Assembly (NCBI GenBank): GCA_034430895.1
Contig: DAOUDW010000061.1
Location: 1-64,000 of the forward strand
Direction: 5' to 3'
DNA from: WVZH01 sp034430895
GTDB taxonomy: Bacteria > Chloroflexota > Anaerolineae > Anaerolineales > E44-bin32
Length of the DNA stretch: 64,000 nucleotides
In this document: in pieces, positions 53,820-62,333 of the stretch
Numbering within the stretch: the stretch's first letter is position 1
Layout of the letters: each line of letters begins with the position of its first letter
Program-made: the position numbers and the translations under genes
Notes under the pieces: generated by a model
The model's database searches: none
What the model saw: the letters and a program-made list of their open reading frames with translations, nothing else
What the model was told of the DNA's origin: nothing

Positions 53820-53858
53820 TCATTGAACTTCTGATTTGCATGTCTGTCCTACGCGGTA

Positions 53859-54236
53859 TCATATGCAAACGAGTTCTCCCAAATCGCTGATTGCCTTCCG
53901 CATCTCCAGAAAAACGAGACCCAATTTGGCTTGCTGGCGAGCCATAACAGAGAGAAGCGCCTCGTTTCCCACCGACATCAGAAGGATATAGCCATTATTT
54001 CCCTGGATGTACACTTCATCCAACACGCCACGATTCAATTCGCTTGAGATGCGTTTGCCAATATTCAGCATACTGGCTGACATCGCAGAAACGCGCTCAT
54101 CTTCCACCCCAAGTGGGAACGAAGATACTATCGTCAACCCATCCACACTTACAACTGCAGAAGCTTCAATATCCGGTGTGTTTCCCTCGAAACTTTGCAA
54201 TCTCTCAAGCATCTTTGTATTGCTGGATTTACCCAT
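53859..54236 (-). CDS. Roadblock/LC7 domain protein (MglB-like)
   Basis: 125 aa. A single Roadblock/LC7 domain: TPDIEASAVVSVDGLTIVSS, then MSASMLNIGKRISSELNRG, VYIQGNNGYILLMSVGNEAL and LGLVFLEMRKAISDLGELV. MglB-type proteins act as GTPase-activating or scaffold partners of Ras-like MglA; no GTPase gene lies next to it. A Roadblock domain also forms the end of the response regulator at 6348. It sits between rimM and pyrG and probably starts its own transcript. Confidence 0.88.
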   Translation of the reverse strand: MGKSSNTKMLERLQSFEGNTPDIEASAVVSVDGLTIVSSFPLGVEDERVSAMSASMLNIGKRISSELNRGVLDEVYIQGNNGYILLMSVGNEALLSVMARQQAKLGLVFLEMRKAISDLGELVCI

Positions 54237-54271
54237 TGCTGATTTTTACCTGGCGCTTAAACAACGGACAG

Positions 54272-54313
54272 AGTTTACCACAGTGATTCTCATGGAGCAA
54301 GTATTTATACTTG
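54272..54313 (-). promoter_or_regulatory. Candidate promoter and palindrome for the Roadblock gene
   Basis: Minus-strand TTGCTC (54295-54300), 17 bases, TAAACT (54272-54277). The perfect inverted repeat CAAGTA-TTTA-TACTTG (54298-54313) overlaps the -35, a possible operator. Pattern only. Confidence 0.35.
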
Positions 54314-54386
54314 TATGGACAATTCACCGTGAAGATAATTGTTACTTGAAACCTATAAGTCTTTAACACATCTAGTGGGGTTTTGG

Positions 54387-54932
54387 TTACTCGATTAATC
54401 CCGGTATCAAACGGACGACGATCTTTTCATTTTCAAGATCGACTTCCTGGATCACAGAACTAACCGCAGGCAATAAAATCTCTTTACCAGATGTATGACG
54501 CACAACATAAACATCATTTGCGCCCGTCACCAAGATATTTTCAACCTTGCCAAGTTCTTCATCCGTTGTGGTAACAACTTTCAAGCCCACTATTTGCCAA
54601 TGGAAGAATTCTCCATCAGGAAGATTATCCAACTCCGCGTAACGGATGTAGATACCCGCCCCGCGCCAGTTTTCAGCTGTATCTCGGTTTACGCAGCCGT
54701 CGATATACAATAGAAATTCTTTTCGATGCAAGTTCAATGATTTTACAGTTACTGGCACTTTCTCGGGCCCAAAGAAAACATTCACGGAGGAATTGAGCTT
54801 GTAGATAAGATCTGATTCGGCGGCGACTTTCATCCCGCCTCGAACACCATGTGGGCGAACGATACGCCCGACAACTAGGAACTCTGGCGGTTGTCGGGCG
54901 TTGTCATTTGTTGAGAAGTTATCAGAACCCAT
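54387..54932 (-). CDS. rimM: Ribosome maturation factor RimM
   Basis: 181 aa. Two barrels: the N-terminal RimM domain FLVVGRIVRPHGVRGGMKVA (family signature G-x-GxxH/RGxRG) and the C-terminal PRC-barrel (FFHWQIVGLKVVTTTDEELG, EILLPAVSSVIQEVDLENE). It binds S19 during 30S assembly. It follows khpA by 5 bases in the order ffh-rpsP-khpA-rimM, which is common in bacteria. trmD and rplS, often next, are not present here. Confidence 0.94.
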   Translation of the reverse strand: MGSDNFSTNDNARQPPEFLVVGRIVRPHGVRGGMKVAAESDLIYKLNSSVNVFFGPEKVPVTVKSLNLHRKEFLLYIDGCVNRDTAENWRGAGIYIRYAELDNLPDGEFFHWQIVGLKVVTTTDEELGKVENILVTGANDVYVVRHTSGKEILLPAVSSVIQEVDLENEKIVVRLIPGLIE

Positions 54933-54937
54933 GTTAC

Positions 54938-55165
54938 CTAGAGTATGTCTAAGGAAACACGATCTCCACGACGCGACGCAGCGACACGTAATAGCGTGCG
55001 CATCGCATTCGCTACGCGTCCCTTGCGGCCAATCACTCGACCCATATCCTCATCTGCAACACTCAACGTAATTCTGACGTTTCGGCGTTGAGTGTACTCC
55101 ATGACCTTCACTTGCGTGGGATCATCCACCAAGGACTTGGCAATAAATTCAATCAAGGGCTTCAT
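54938..55165 (-). CDS. khpA: KH-domain RNA-binding protein KhpA
   Basis: 75 aa, a single KH domain with the GxxG loop in GRVIGRKGRVANAMRTLL (IGRKG). The start KPLIEFIAKSLVDDPTQVKV is family-typical. KhpA forms a dimer or pairs with KhpB and binds many small RNAs and mRNAs. It lies between rpsP and rimM as usual. Confidence 0.94.
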   Translation of the reverse strand: MKPLIEFIAKSLVDDPTQVKVMEYTQRRNVRITLSVADEDMGRVIGRKGRVANAMRTLLRVAASRRGDRVSLDIL

Positions 55166-55251
55166 ACTTGGCTATCTTTCTCCCTACCCTGCGGGTATTG
55201 CAAGCTCCGACCGGGCTGGATGAGTTCTTATTGAACCAGGAAATTTACCGA

Positions 55252-55860
55252 TTATTCATCGGATGATTCGGCTGTTTCTTCAGATTCCTGATTTTCTTCT
55301 TCGGCTTTCACGTCTTCGGCTTCAGAATCAGCTTCCTCTTCCGGTATCTCTACCGGTGCTTCTTCCGATGCTTCTTCTGATGCTTCCTCGCTGGCTGCCG
55401 AATCGCTTTCAGCCTCTTCTTCCTTCTTATCTTCTGCAGTCTTTTTCTTTGACTTCTTTGGTTTTTCAGATTCTTCTTTTTCTTTCTTCTTTCGTTTCTT
55501 TGCAGCGCGCTTTTCTACGAGATCATCCCGTCGCGTACGTGGATCGACCTCCGGGATAGCTGCTTCGGCTTCCTTGAGCAGTTTTTCCAGATTCTCACCA
55601 CCCTTATAGCGCTCCCAGCGATCCCATGTTCCGAGAGATCGGAGAGCAGACACGACAGAATCAGAAGGCTGTGCACCATTCTTCATCCAGTGAAACAAAC
55701 GCGCTTCATCGATTTGTATCGTCGATGGCTCGGTGCGAGGATTGTAGTGACCGAGGACCTCGAGGAATTTTCCGTCCCGTGGACTTTCCCTATCCGCCGC
55801 GACGATCCTATAGCTTGGTTGGTTCCGAGAACCTACTCGGCGTAATCGAATTCGAACCAT
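55252..55860 (-). CDS. rpsP: 30S ribosomal protein S16 with long charged C-terminal extension
   Basis: 202 aa, against about 80-95 for normal S16. The first 85 residues are ordinary S16: VRIRLRRVGSRNQPSYRIVA, GKFLEVLGHYNP, ARLFHWMKNGAQPSDSV. The remaining 115 begin with a Lys-rich run (KRAAKKRKKKEKEESEKPKK) and end in a Glu/Ser/Ala-rich acidic tail with repeats such as EEASEEASEEA. The tail should be disordered and may contact RNA or other proteins. The frame is clean through the tail, so it is not a frameshift. It follows ffh by 115 bases. Confidence 0.95.
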   Translation of the reverse strand: MVRIRLRRVGSRNQPSYRIVAADRESPRDGKFLEVLGHYNPRTEPSTIQIDEARLFHWMKNGAQPSDSVVSALRSLGTWDRWERYKGGENLEKLLKEAEAAIPEVDPRTRRDDLVEKRAAKKRKKKEKEESEKPKKSKKKTAEDKKEEEAESDSAASEEASEEASEEAPVEIPEEEADSEAEDVKAEEENQESEETAESSDE

Positions 55861-55975
55861 TGTGATTTCATCTCTCCTATTTTTATTATCGCCGCCGTTC
55901 CTCGCAACAAGGGGAGAGGTATGCCAGGAAGGTTAGCACGTATCACCTCGTTACGAGATTCTTGCAGCAGCGTCT

Positions 55976-57292
55976 TTACATCAAATTGGATAATCCCTTT
56001 AAGGTACCCGGTCCAGCTTTTTTAACCAACCTTTGCACCTGTCGAAATTGGCGAATAAGCTGGTTCAACTCTTGAACTGTCGTACCCGAACCAACGGCAA
56101 CACGTCGTTTTCGGCTTGCATTCAAAACACGCGGATGCTGCCGCTCGTATATTGTCATAGATTGTATCATTGCTTTCGTTCGAATCAGTTGTTTTTCAGC
56201 AAGATCCTGGTCAACCTGTGCACCGCCAGTCAATCCGCTGGGCAGCATGGATACCAGTTTCCCTAATGGGCCGATGCGCTGGATCATGGTGAGCTGTTCG
56301 AGGAAATCCTCCATGCTAAACTCACCGCTGCGCAGTCGATCGACTTGTTTGCTCGCTTGCCGAGGATCCAGGCTCATCTGAGCTTTCTCGAAAAGCCCGG
56401 TGAGGTCTCCTTTCCCCAGAATTCGCGAAGCGAGCCGCTCCGGATCGAACGTTTCAAGCGCATCTCTGGCTTCACCGACACCGATAAACTTGATCGGCAC
56501 GCCGGTGACGGCTCTCATCGATATAGCTGCACCGCCCCGCGCATCCCCATCCATTTTCGTTAATATCATGCCCGTAATGCTTAACACATCCCGGAATCCT
56601 TGTGCGATATTAACCGCTTCCTGACCTGTCATGGCGTCGGCTACGAGTAGGATTTCGATGGGTTCCAGGCAATCACGGATCGACTTGAGTTCATCCATCA
56701 TGCTCGTATCGATTTGTGAACGACCTGCGGTGTCCAAAATAACGACACTCGCTCCCGCTTTCGAGGCGGACTGGAAGCCAGATTCACTCATCTCCAGGGG
56801 CGAAAGATCGGGTTCGTAGGCTACAGGCACATCGATCTCCTCGCCTAGAATTGCCAACTGTTCCGCGGCTGCAGGCCGGTATGGATCGACAGCTACCAAC
56901 CACACTCGTTCTCCCTGAGTCTTGAGCAACCTGGCCAGCTTCGCCGCAGTGGTCGTTTTTCCCGAGCCCTGTAGACCCACCAGCATGATGATTCTCGGCT
57001 TTTGTCCGACAAGGTTGAGCGCGATAGGCTGACCAAGTGTTGCCAATAAAACTTCCTGGACGACAACGATCACTTGTTGGGCAGGATTGAGCGCCTTGGT
57101 CACCTCTGCGCTCAAGGCGCGCTCACGCACAACCGTAAGCAGCTCTTTTACGACTTTGTAATGTACGTCCGCCTCAAGTAAAGCGAGACGGATTTCTTTC
57201 AAGGCAGCATCGACATCCTCGGGACGCAAACGACCGCGTTTACTGAGTATCTGGAAAGCACTTTGCAGACGTTGTGTAAGGGCTTCAAACAT
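55976..57292 (-). CDS. ffh: Signal recognition particle protein
   Basis: 438 aa. The N domain is followed by the GTPase with GLQGSGKTTTAAKLARLL (G1), DTAGRSQIDTSM (G3) and LTKMDGDARGGAAISM (G4). The C-terminal M domain has QSMTIYERQHPRVLNASRKR and VQELNQLIRQFRQVQRLVKK; the methionine-rich pattern is less pure than in E. coli. It binds 4.5S RNA and signal sequences and docks with FtsY. It is the first gene of the ffh-rpsP-khpA-rimM run. Confidence 0.96.
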   Translation of the reverse strand: MFEALTQRLQSAFQILSKRGRLRPEDVDAALKEIRLALLEADVHYKVVKELLTVVRERALSAEVTKALNPAQQVIVVVQEVLLATLGQPIALNLVGQKPRIIMLVGLQGSGKTTTAAKLARLLKTQGERVWLVAVDPYRPAAAEQLAILGEEIDVPVAYEPDLSPLEMSESGFQSASKAGASVVILDTAGRSQIDTSMMDELKSIRDCLEPIEILLVADAMTGQEAVNIAQGFRDVLSITGMILTKMDGDARGGAAISMRAVTGVPIKFIGVGEARDALETFDPERLASRILGKGDLTGLFEKAQMSLDPRQASKQVDRLRSGEFSMEDFLEQLTMIQRIGPLGKLVSMLPSGLTGGAQVDQDLAEKQLIRTKAMIQSMTIYERQHPRVLNASRKRRVAVGSGTTVQELNQLIRQFRQVQRLVKKAGPGTLKGLSNLM

Positions 57293-57312
57293 ATACGGTC
57301 ATTACACACAAG

Positions 57313-57353
57313 CCGCCGGATCGGGCTGTCACGGGACAGTAACCGGCCGGCGG
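57313..57353 (-). other. Structured GC-rich intergenic hairpin before ffh
   Basis: CCGCCGG (57313-57319) pairs with CCGGCGG (57347-57353), with an inner CTGTC/GACAG stem (57326-57330 with 57335-57339). There is no T-run, so it is not a clear terminator. It lies between the FtsW-PBP gene and ffh, both on minus. Confidence 0.4.
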
Positions 57354-57411
57354 GCGATCCTTCATTCGATGCCGACAAGCCAAAGCATTGTAGCTGTGAA
57401 GACCAGCATGG

Positions 57412-60081
57412 TCAAGGGGCGGGCAGGCGTGAATCGAGCAACGATAATCCGATCGCTTTCACGCGTGCATCAGATGCGTTTTCTAGCACCACCAATATCA
57501 GCTCCACATTGCCCGCTCCATCAATACTGGTACAAACATACCAGCTCAAGCTCTCCTCTTCCGACCCCGCGATCGCTCGAGCTGAAAAACTAAGGAACGA
57601 GCCAGAATCACTTATTAACGCTGTACGGATTTTTGCACTAATTCCCGCGTCAATCACTTGATCCCGCACACCGAGAGACTCAACTTCCTGCCAGCGACCG
57701 TTCACGTCTTTAACCGCAGACACAATGCGTAATGCCGGTAAATAACCATCTGTGATAATGGTGCTGAAGGCTCGGGCTACCTGCAACGGTGTGATCGTCA
57801 GATCGCCCTGCCCGATCGCAGCGGCCTGCCAATCCCTCGAAGTAGAACCCATCACGACGGCCTTTATGGGGGCGGTTTCGATTCGAATCGCAGGAGGACG
57901 GGTAAATTCAAAGGCCTGCACCATTTCCTCCAGTCCATCTGCTCCCAGATTTGTCCCCAATTCCGCAATTGGACCAGGGCACCCAGCGCGCAAAACATGA
58001 CCATAATCGACTTCTTCCACATCGGCCAAGGTCAGCATACAAGTCAAGGACATGCCGTCAAGGGAAAACACGCGGGTTGCATCCAGCACCTGGTCCTCCA
58101 AATGCACCAACCCACTCGCTTCCGACCAGGCCAATGTAAACGGAGCGAATATCATCCCAGGCTGATACAGGCCTTGCGTGGTGCGATTAAGCAAGGGAGC
58201 ATCTTCCCGGCTGATCAGCGTCTGCCAATCTGCATCCAATCGATTGGGATCAAACGCCGGTGAGGAGACCAAGGCCAGGATATCTCCGCTCAGCGGATCG
58301 AGTATCACAATCGCACCGGTCTCTCCCTGCAGTGCCTCCCAGGCATTACGCTGCAGGGTCCCATCGATCGTCAGACGTACGTCCAATCCCGGTGGTGGAT
58401 ACCCATTGAGAAGCCGACTCCACCAACTTTTCGACAATGGATAACCTTCTTCCCCACGCAGTAATTTATCCATTGATCGTTCGACACCGATTTGGCCATA
58501 TGCCAGTGAACTGAATCCGGTCACGGTCGAAGCCCATGGGACCGGATAGACACGTTCATATGCCCCCTGGTCGCCTGTCGACATCGCCAGGATTTCGCCT
58601 GGCCGATCGACGATGCGTCCGCGCAAATTGTACAGCTCGGATACCGCCCTGCGTGGATTATCCGTACGTGACGTCAATGTCGGTGCACGGAACAGCGTCC
58701 ACCACCCGAGCAGCACAGCCAAGCAGATCCAAGCGGCCATGATCCCGCCATGAATCGTTCGCAGTGGCTGTGCGTAACGATCCGATCCTCCCGAGCCGCC
58801 GGATAGCAGCAGCAGAAAAGACAAAGCGATCATACTGGTCACGAGAGATGAGCCGCCATAGGAGACAAAAGGCAGTGTCACGCCGACCAAAGGCAACAAT
58901 CGGATATTCCCTCCGATGATGAGGATCGCCTGAAAGGCCAGACCAATCGACAAACCGGAAGAGAGGATCACCTTAAAAGGGTCGCTGGATCTGGTCGCAA
59001 CCCGAAAACCGCGAGTGACGAGGATGGCGAGTAGGCCAATGAGTCCCAACCCGCCAATAAGCCCCCACTCTTCTACGATCGCCGTAAATACAAAATCGGA
59101 ATGAACAACGGGGACAAAAGCGGGAGAACCTATTCCCGGACCGCGCCCAAACACACCACCGGATGCGATGGCAATAAGCGCTTGGACCAATTGATAGGAA
59201 CCTCCGCTGGGGTCGACCCAGGGATCAAGCCAAGCCTGTATGCGGTTATGCACAAGTGCGGACATCTCAAAACCAACCAGGCCGCCGATTACCAGAAAGA
59301 TGATGGCGATAACAAGAATATGCCGCTTTCCCATCACCAAATACAGCAACGCAGTGAGGATAACCAGATAGAGCGCCCCTGCACCCACGTCCCCCTGCAT
59401 GACGAGCAAGGCGACGGATAACCCCCACACAAGGATTAGCGGTGCAAAGACAAGCGACCAGATTGGCGAGCGCTCCACCAAGCGGAAGGCCATACGATCC
59501 GCCAGGTAAGAAGCGAAAAATGAGATCAGCAACAGTCGTAGGGGCTCGGAAGGTTGAAGATAGATTCCGCAACATCCCAGCCATAAGCGAGGTTCGATAC
59601 TGGATGGATTGGTGCCCAGCAAAAGCGTTAAGGCCGTCAGGGCAACACCCATAAGCAACCACAAGTAGCGATAACGCCGCAGCCAACTCAGATCCGCAGG
59701 AAGCCGGAATATAATTAACATCCCCCCGACCCCAATAACAAACCAGCCCAACTGCCGCAGCCCGAATCCGGGTGCTAACCTCCAGATGGTCAATAGCCCC
59801 CAGCCGCTCAGCAGCAATCCAATCGGCAGGAGAAACGGATCACGAAGCGGGCGTACTTTTTTCAACGACCGACGCAAAATAAACGCAGCCGTTAACCAAA
59901 CCGGCAATACACTGAAGTGCTGCCAGCGTGTGCCCAATGCATCCACCGTTCGCGTTTTGACAGCCGGCGCAAGAAATAAAGCAACAGACGTTAGACAGAG
60001 GAAAGTGAAAGCGAGACCCAACAAGAGGGCCTCGCGGCGATCATTCTCCTCGATCTGGTTACGGAAGATAGCGCTCGACAA
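57412..60081 (-). CDS. FtsW/RodA (SEDS) polymerase fused to a degenerate PBP domain
   Basis: 889 aa. Residues about 15-430 are a SEDS glycosyltransferase with about ten helices. The extracellular loop VVHSDFVFTAIVEEWG keeps Asp329, the counterpart of the catalytic Asp of RodA, and SYGGSSLV is the family end motif. Residues about 455-889 have class B PBP architecture: LRGRIVDRPGEILA, then IDGTLQRNAWEALQGETGAI and IGQGDLTITPLQVARAFSTI. The catalytic motifs are lost: the SxxK position reads MIFA (643-646, in YQPGMIFAP), SxN reads AGC (699-701), and KTG reads SEE (840-842). So it is probably a polymerase with a structural pseudo-transpeptidase. It overlaps the MTAP gene by 23 bases. The start could be slightly internal. 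Confidence 0.9.
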   Translation of the reverse strand: MSSAIFRNQIEENDRREALLLGLAFTFLCLTSVALFLAPAVKTRTVDALGTRWQHFSVLPVWLTAAFILRRSLKKVRPLRDPFLLPIGLLLSGWGLLTIWRLAPGFGLRQLGWFVIGVGGMLIIFRLPADLSWLRRYRYLWLLMGVALTALTLLLGTNPSSIEPRLWLGCCGIYLQPSEPLRLLLISFFASYLADRMAFRLVERSPIWSLVFAPLILVWGLSVALLVMQGDVGAGALYLVILTALLYLVMGKRHILVIAIIFLVIGGLVGFEMSALVHNRIQAWLDPWVDPSGGSYQLVQALIAIASGGVFGRGPGIGSPAFVPVVHSDFVFTAIVEEWGLIGGLGLIGLLAILVTRGFRVATRSSDPFKVILSSGLSIGLAFQAILIIGGNIRLLPLVGVTLPFVSYGGSSLVTSMIALSFLLLLSGGSGGSDRYAQPLRTIHGGIMAAWICLAVLLGWWTLFRAPTLTSRTDNPRRAVSELYNLRGRIVDRPGEILAMSTGDQGAYERVYPVPWASTVTGFSSLAYGQIGVERSMDKLLRGEEGYPLSKSWWSRLLNGYPPPGLDVRLTIDGTLQRNAWEALQGETGAIVILDPLSGDILALVSSPAFDPNRLDADWQTLISREDAPLLNRTTQGLYQPGMIFAPFTLAWSEASGLVHLEDQVLDATRVFSLDGMSLTCMLTLADVEEVDYGHVLRAGCPGPIAELGTNLGADGLEEMVQAFEFTRPPAIRIETAPIKAVVMGSTSRDWQAAAIGQGDLTITPLQVARAFSTIITDGYLPALRIVSAVKDVNGRWQEVESLGVRDQVIDAGISAKIRTALISDSGSFLSFSARAIAGSEEESLSWYVCTSIDGAGNVELILVVLENASDARVKAIGLSLLDSRLPAP

Positions 60082-60925
60082 GAATGCCCAGCCTCCTTTT
60101 TACATCTGGAGTGAGTTTTTGCGGATCAGTGAGCAGCGTATCTTTCATTGCATTTGTGCATTGGCATGTTCGTGAAGAATCCAATTCATCGACAAGGCGA
60201 TACACCACAGCCTGCGCCAATTTTGTATTTGCACGTAAAATCTGCACGATACGCTCCACACTCACCGGCTCCTCGGAAGTATGCCAGACATCATAATCTG
60301 TGACGTGCGCCATGACGGCATAGCACATCTCCGCCTCACGGGCCAGGAAAGCTTCCGGGCAGGTCGTCATGCCAATGATCGACATCCCCCAGCCACGATA
60401 GGTGTTCGATTCCGCCCTTGTTGAGAAGCGTGGACCCGGTATGGTGATGTAGGTGCCACCATGATGAAAACAGCCGCCAGCTGCCTCGACGCTTTTCGCC
60501 AACGCCTGTGATAAATGCGGACAGAACGGATCAGCAGGCGTAACATGGGCTACGATGCCTCTGTCGAAGAAAGATCGCTGTCGGTTTTCCGTTCGATCGA
60601 ATAGTTGTTCGGGAATAACAATCTCCCCGGGCACATAGTCTTCACGCAAAGAGCCGCAGGCACTAACGGCAACAATACGATCTACACCCAGCATTTTCAT
60701 GGCATAGATATTGGCACGATAATTCACTTCTGCCGGTGTGTACACGTGCCCAATTCCATGCCGTGCCAGAAATACGACACGCTTTCCACCCCGCTCGCCC
60801 TCGAACAAAGGGGACGATGGTTTTCCAAAGGGTGTATCCAGATGATGATATTCTCCATTGTTAAGGCCATCCATGGCGTATAAACCTGATCCACCGATCA
60901 CTCCGAGTATAGGATTCGCCTGCAT
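60059..60925 (-). CDS. mtnP: S-methyl-5'-thioadenosine phosphorylase
   Basis: 288 aa. Trimeric purine-nucleoside/MTA phosphorylase family: LGVIGGSGLYAMDGL at the start, VFLARHGIGHVYTPAEVNYR (phosphate and trimer contacts), SACGSLREDYVPGE, TYITIPGPRFSTRAESNTYR and IGMTTCPEAFLAREAEM. It cleaves MTA with phosphate to adenine and 5-methylthioribose-1-phosphate, as in methionine salvage. GGAGGG precedes the ATG. It is placed between FHA and FtsW-PBP genes, which is unexpected. MTA versus inosine specificity was judged from the family pattern only. Confidence 0.92.
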   Translation of the reverse strand: MQANPILGVIGGSGLYAMDGLNNGEYHHLDTPFGKPSSPLFEGERGGKRVVFLARHGIGHVYTPAEVNYRANIYAMKMLGVDRIVAVSACGSLREDYVPGEIVIPEQLFDRTENRQRSFFDRGIVAHVTPADPFCPHLSQALAKSVEAAGGCFHHGGTYITIPGPRFSTRAESNTYRGWGMSIIGMTTCPEAFLAREAEMCYAVMAHVTDYDVWHTSEEPVSVERIVQILRANTKLAQAVVYRLVDELDSSRTCQCTNAMKDTLLTDPQKLTPDVKRRLGILVERYLP

Positions 60926-61058
60926 AAACCCTCCAAAGAAATTTCAACAGGAAACCAGCGCATGACGAGTATGAAAAGCTAAAAACATCTGTACGGTATT
61001 CGTTGGTTTCTGAGTCAAAGGACCAAAAGGATCTTCCGGATGCTTCAGTTTCTGAACC

Positions 61059-61481
61059 TCATGAGCTCGTCTCGAATCCGGCAACTACTTTTCCCAACCG
61101 AATTCGATCCCCATCTGTCAACACAATAGGTTCATTCACAGGGATATCGTTAACATGTGTCCCATTTCGGGACCCCAGATCTTCCAATAGCCACTGACCT
61201 TTATAGAATGCCAGTCTTGCATGACGTGTGGAGACAGTCTCATCGACGATCGGAATCGTATTCTCGGCCGCTCGCCCGATGATGTTCTCCTCTTGCAGTA
61301 TAAACCGACAGGATTCCTCGGGAAGCCCTTCGATGATGAGATATGCGGAGGGGATCTGTTGTGAATACAAGCTGGCAGCACGTAAATCTCGCCAGAGTAC
61401 ATACACAACGCCTCCAACAAATACGTAGAGCGTCAGCGCAGCCAGCAATCGAAACGCAAGCAGGAGAACATCCAAGTTCAC
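61059..61481 (-). CDS. Membrane-anchored FHA domain protein (FhaB-like)
   Basis: 140 aa from GTG at 61481, overlapping the previous gene by 4 bases (GTGA). One N-terminal transmembrane segment (LLAALTLYVFVGGVVYVLW) is followed by an FHA domain: IIGRAAENTIPIVDETVSTR, HARLAFYKGQWLLEDLGSRN and GTHVNDIPV. The Arg-Ser/Thr-Asn residues for phosphothreonine binding (GR, STRH, SRNGT) are present. The layout matches actinobacterial FhaB, which recruits phosphorylated partners to the wall machinery. Confidence 0.9.
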   Translation of the reverse strand: MNLDVLLLAFRLLAALTLYVFVGGVVYVLWRDLRAASLYSQQIPSAYLIIEGLPEESCRFILQEENIIGRAAENTIPIVDETVSTRHARLAFYKGQWLLEDLGSRNGTHVNDIPVNEPIVLTDGDRIRLGKVVAGFETSS

Positions 61482-62308
61482 TGTTCTAATTGATCCTTTT
61501 TTAGAGTCGTACTTGTTGGCTGATCCCCCGCTGGGCGAGGAGGAAATGGGGGATGGTAAGACGGTGTCTCATCCGGAGGTCCTTCGGGATCTTCTCCATA
61601 AACAAGATGGGTGTTGGCAATTGTAATCACATCGCCCGGCTGCAAGACATGTTGTTTTGCCAAGCGATCGTTCACACGCGTTCCGGAGGTCGATCCCAGA
61701 TCGAAGAGGACAAAGCGCGACTCTCGAAGCCGCAATTGGGCGTGGGTTCTGGATACATGGGGTTCATCCAGAATCAGGTGATTATCGAGGCGGCGTCCGA
61801 TATTGATCAACGGACGATCCAATGGAAAATGGCGTGTTCCACTAATGATGAGATACGCGCCGATCGGCAGCTCCCCCTGTTCCCGGCTTAAGTCCTGCGA
61901 CATTCCTTTGGTCGATTCGATCAGTGTTTCACTATGCCAGGCGACAACGCGCACCTCGTGATCCGACAGTGTCGGATCTGCAGCGATCGTAATATGCGGT
62001 TCACGGGAGAGGTTATAACCACTGGAACGTACAATCTCCAATAAGCCTGTTGCAAGGTCTTCGCGCAAATCAGGAATTTCTTCCAGCAACACGTCTACTG
62101 CGACAGGATTGAAAGTCAGGGCATATCGATCCGGCGCCAGTGATTTATCGCCATTTCCGTTTCGAACGCCGTCAATCATCGCTCGAGCCAATTGACTCGC
62201 AAGCGTAGTGGGTTGGATCTCCGCTCCAAGCAATCGACCTAACGCCCCCTCGACAAGACCTTCGATTCGTTCCTCTAATCGATTCAACTGCTCTTTCATA
62301 TTACGCAT
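61478..62308 (-). CDS. DUF3662-FHA protein (FhaA-like), copy 1
   Basis: 276 aa. The N-terminal DUF3662 region (LNRLEERIEGLVEGALGRLL, ALTFNPVAVDVLLEEIPDLR, EPHITIAADPTL) is typical of FhaA. The C-terminal FHA domain has LINIGRRLDNHLILDEPHVS, RTHAQLRLRESRFVLFDLGS and SGTRVNDRL. The tail is Pro-rich. It should bind phosphothreonine peptides from Ser/Thr kinases. It is 25 bases from the paralogue upstream and 4-base-overlapped with the small FHA gene. Confidence 0.9.
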   Translation of the reverse strand: MRNMKEQLNRLEERIEGLVEGALGRLLGAEIQPTTLASQLARAMIDGVRNGNGDKSLAPDRYALTFNPVAVDVLLEEIPDLREDLATGLLEIVRSSGYNLSREPHITIAADPTLSDHEVRVVAWHSETLIESTKGMSQDLSREQGELPIGAYLIISGTRHFPLDRPLINIGRRLDNHLILDEPHVSRTHAQLRLRESRFVLFDLGSTSGTRVNDRLAKQHVLQPGDVITIANTHLVYGEDPEGPPDETPSYHPPFPPRPAGDQPTSTTLKKDQLEQ

Positions 62309-62333
62309 TCTTCAACTGGATTTATTGCGTAAC

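Noticed and set aside
55263..55500. Repeated TTCTTC/GCTTCTTC-rich DNA resembling a repeat array
   Set aside because: It is the coding sequence for the Glu/Ser/Lys tail of S16, with no spacers or conserved repeat unit, so not a CRISPR or tandem array.
57640..57760. SAVK (residues 788-791) of the FtsW-PBP fusion as an alternative SxxK motif
   Set aside because: It lies after GQGDLTITPLQVA, in the strand region before the KTG position, far from where the nucleophile helix must be.
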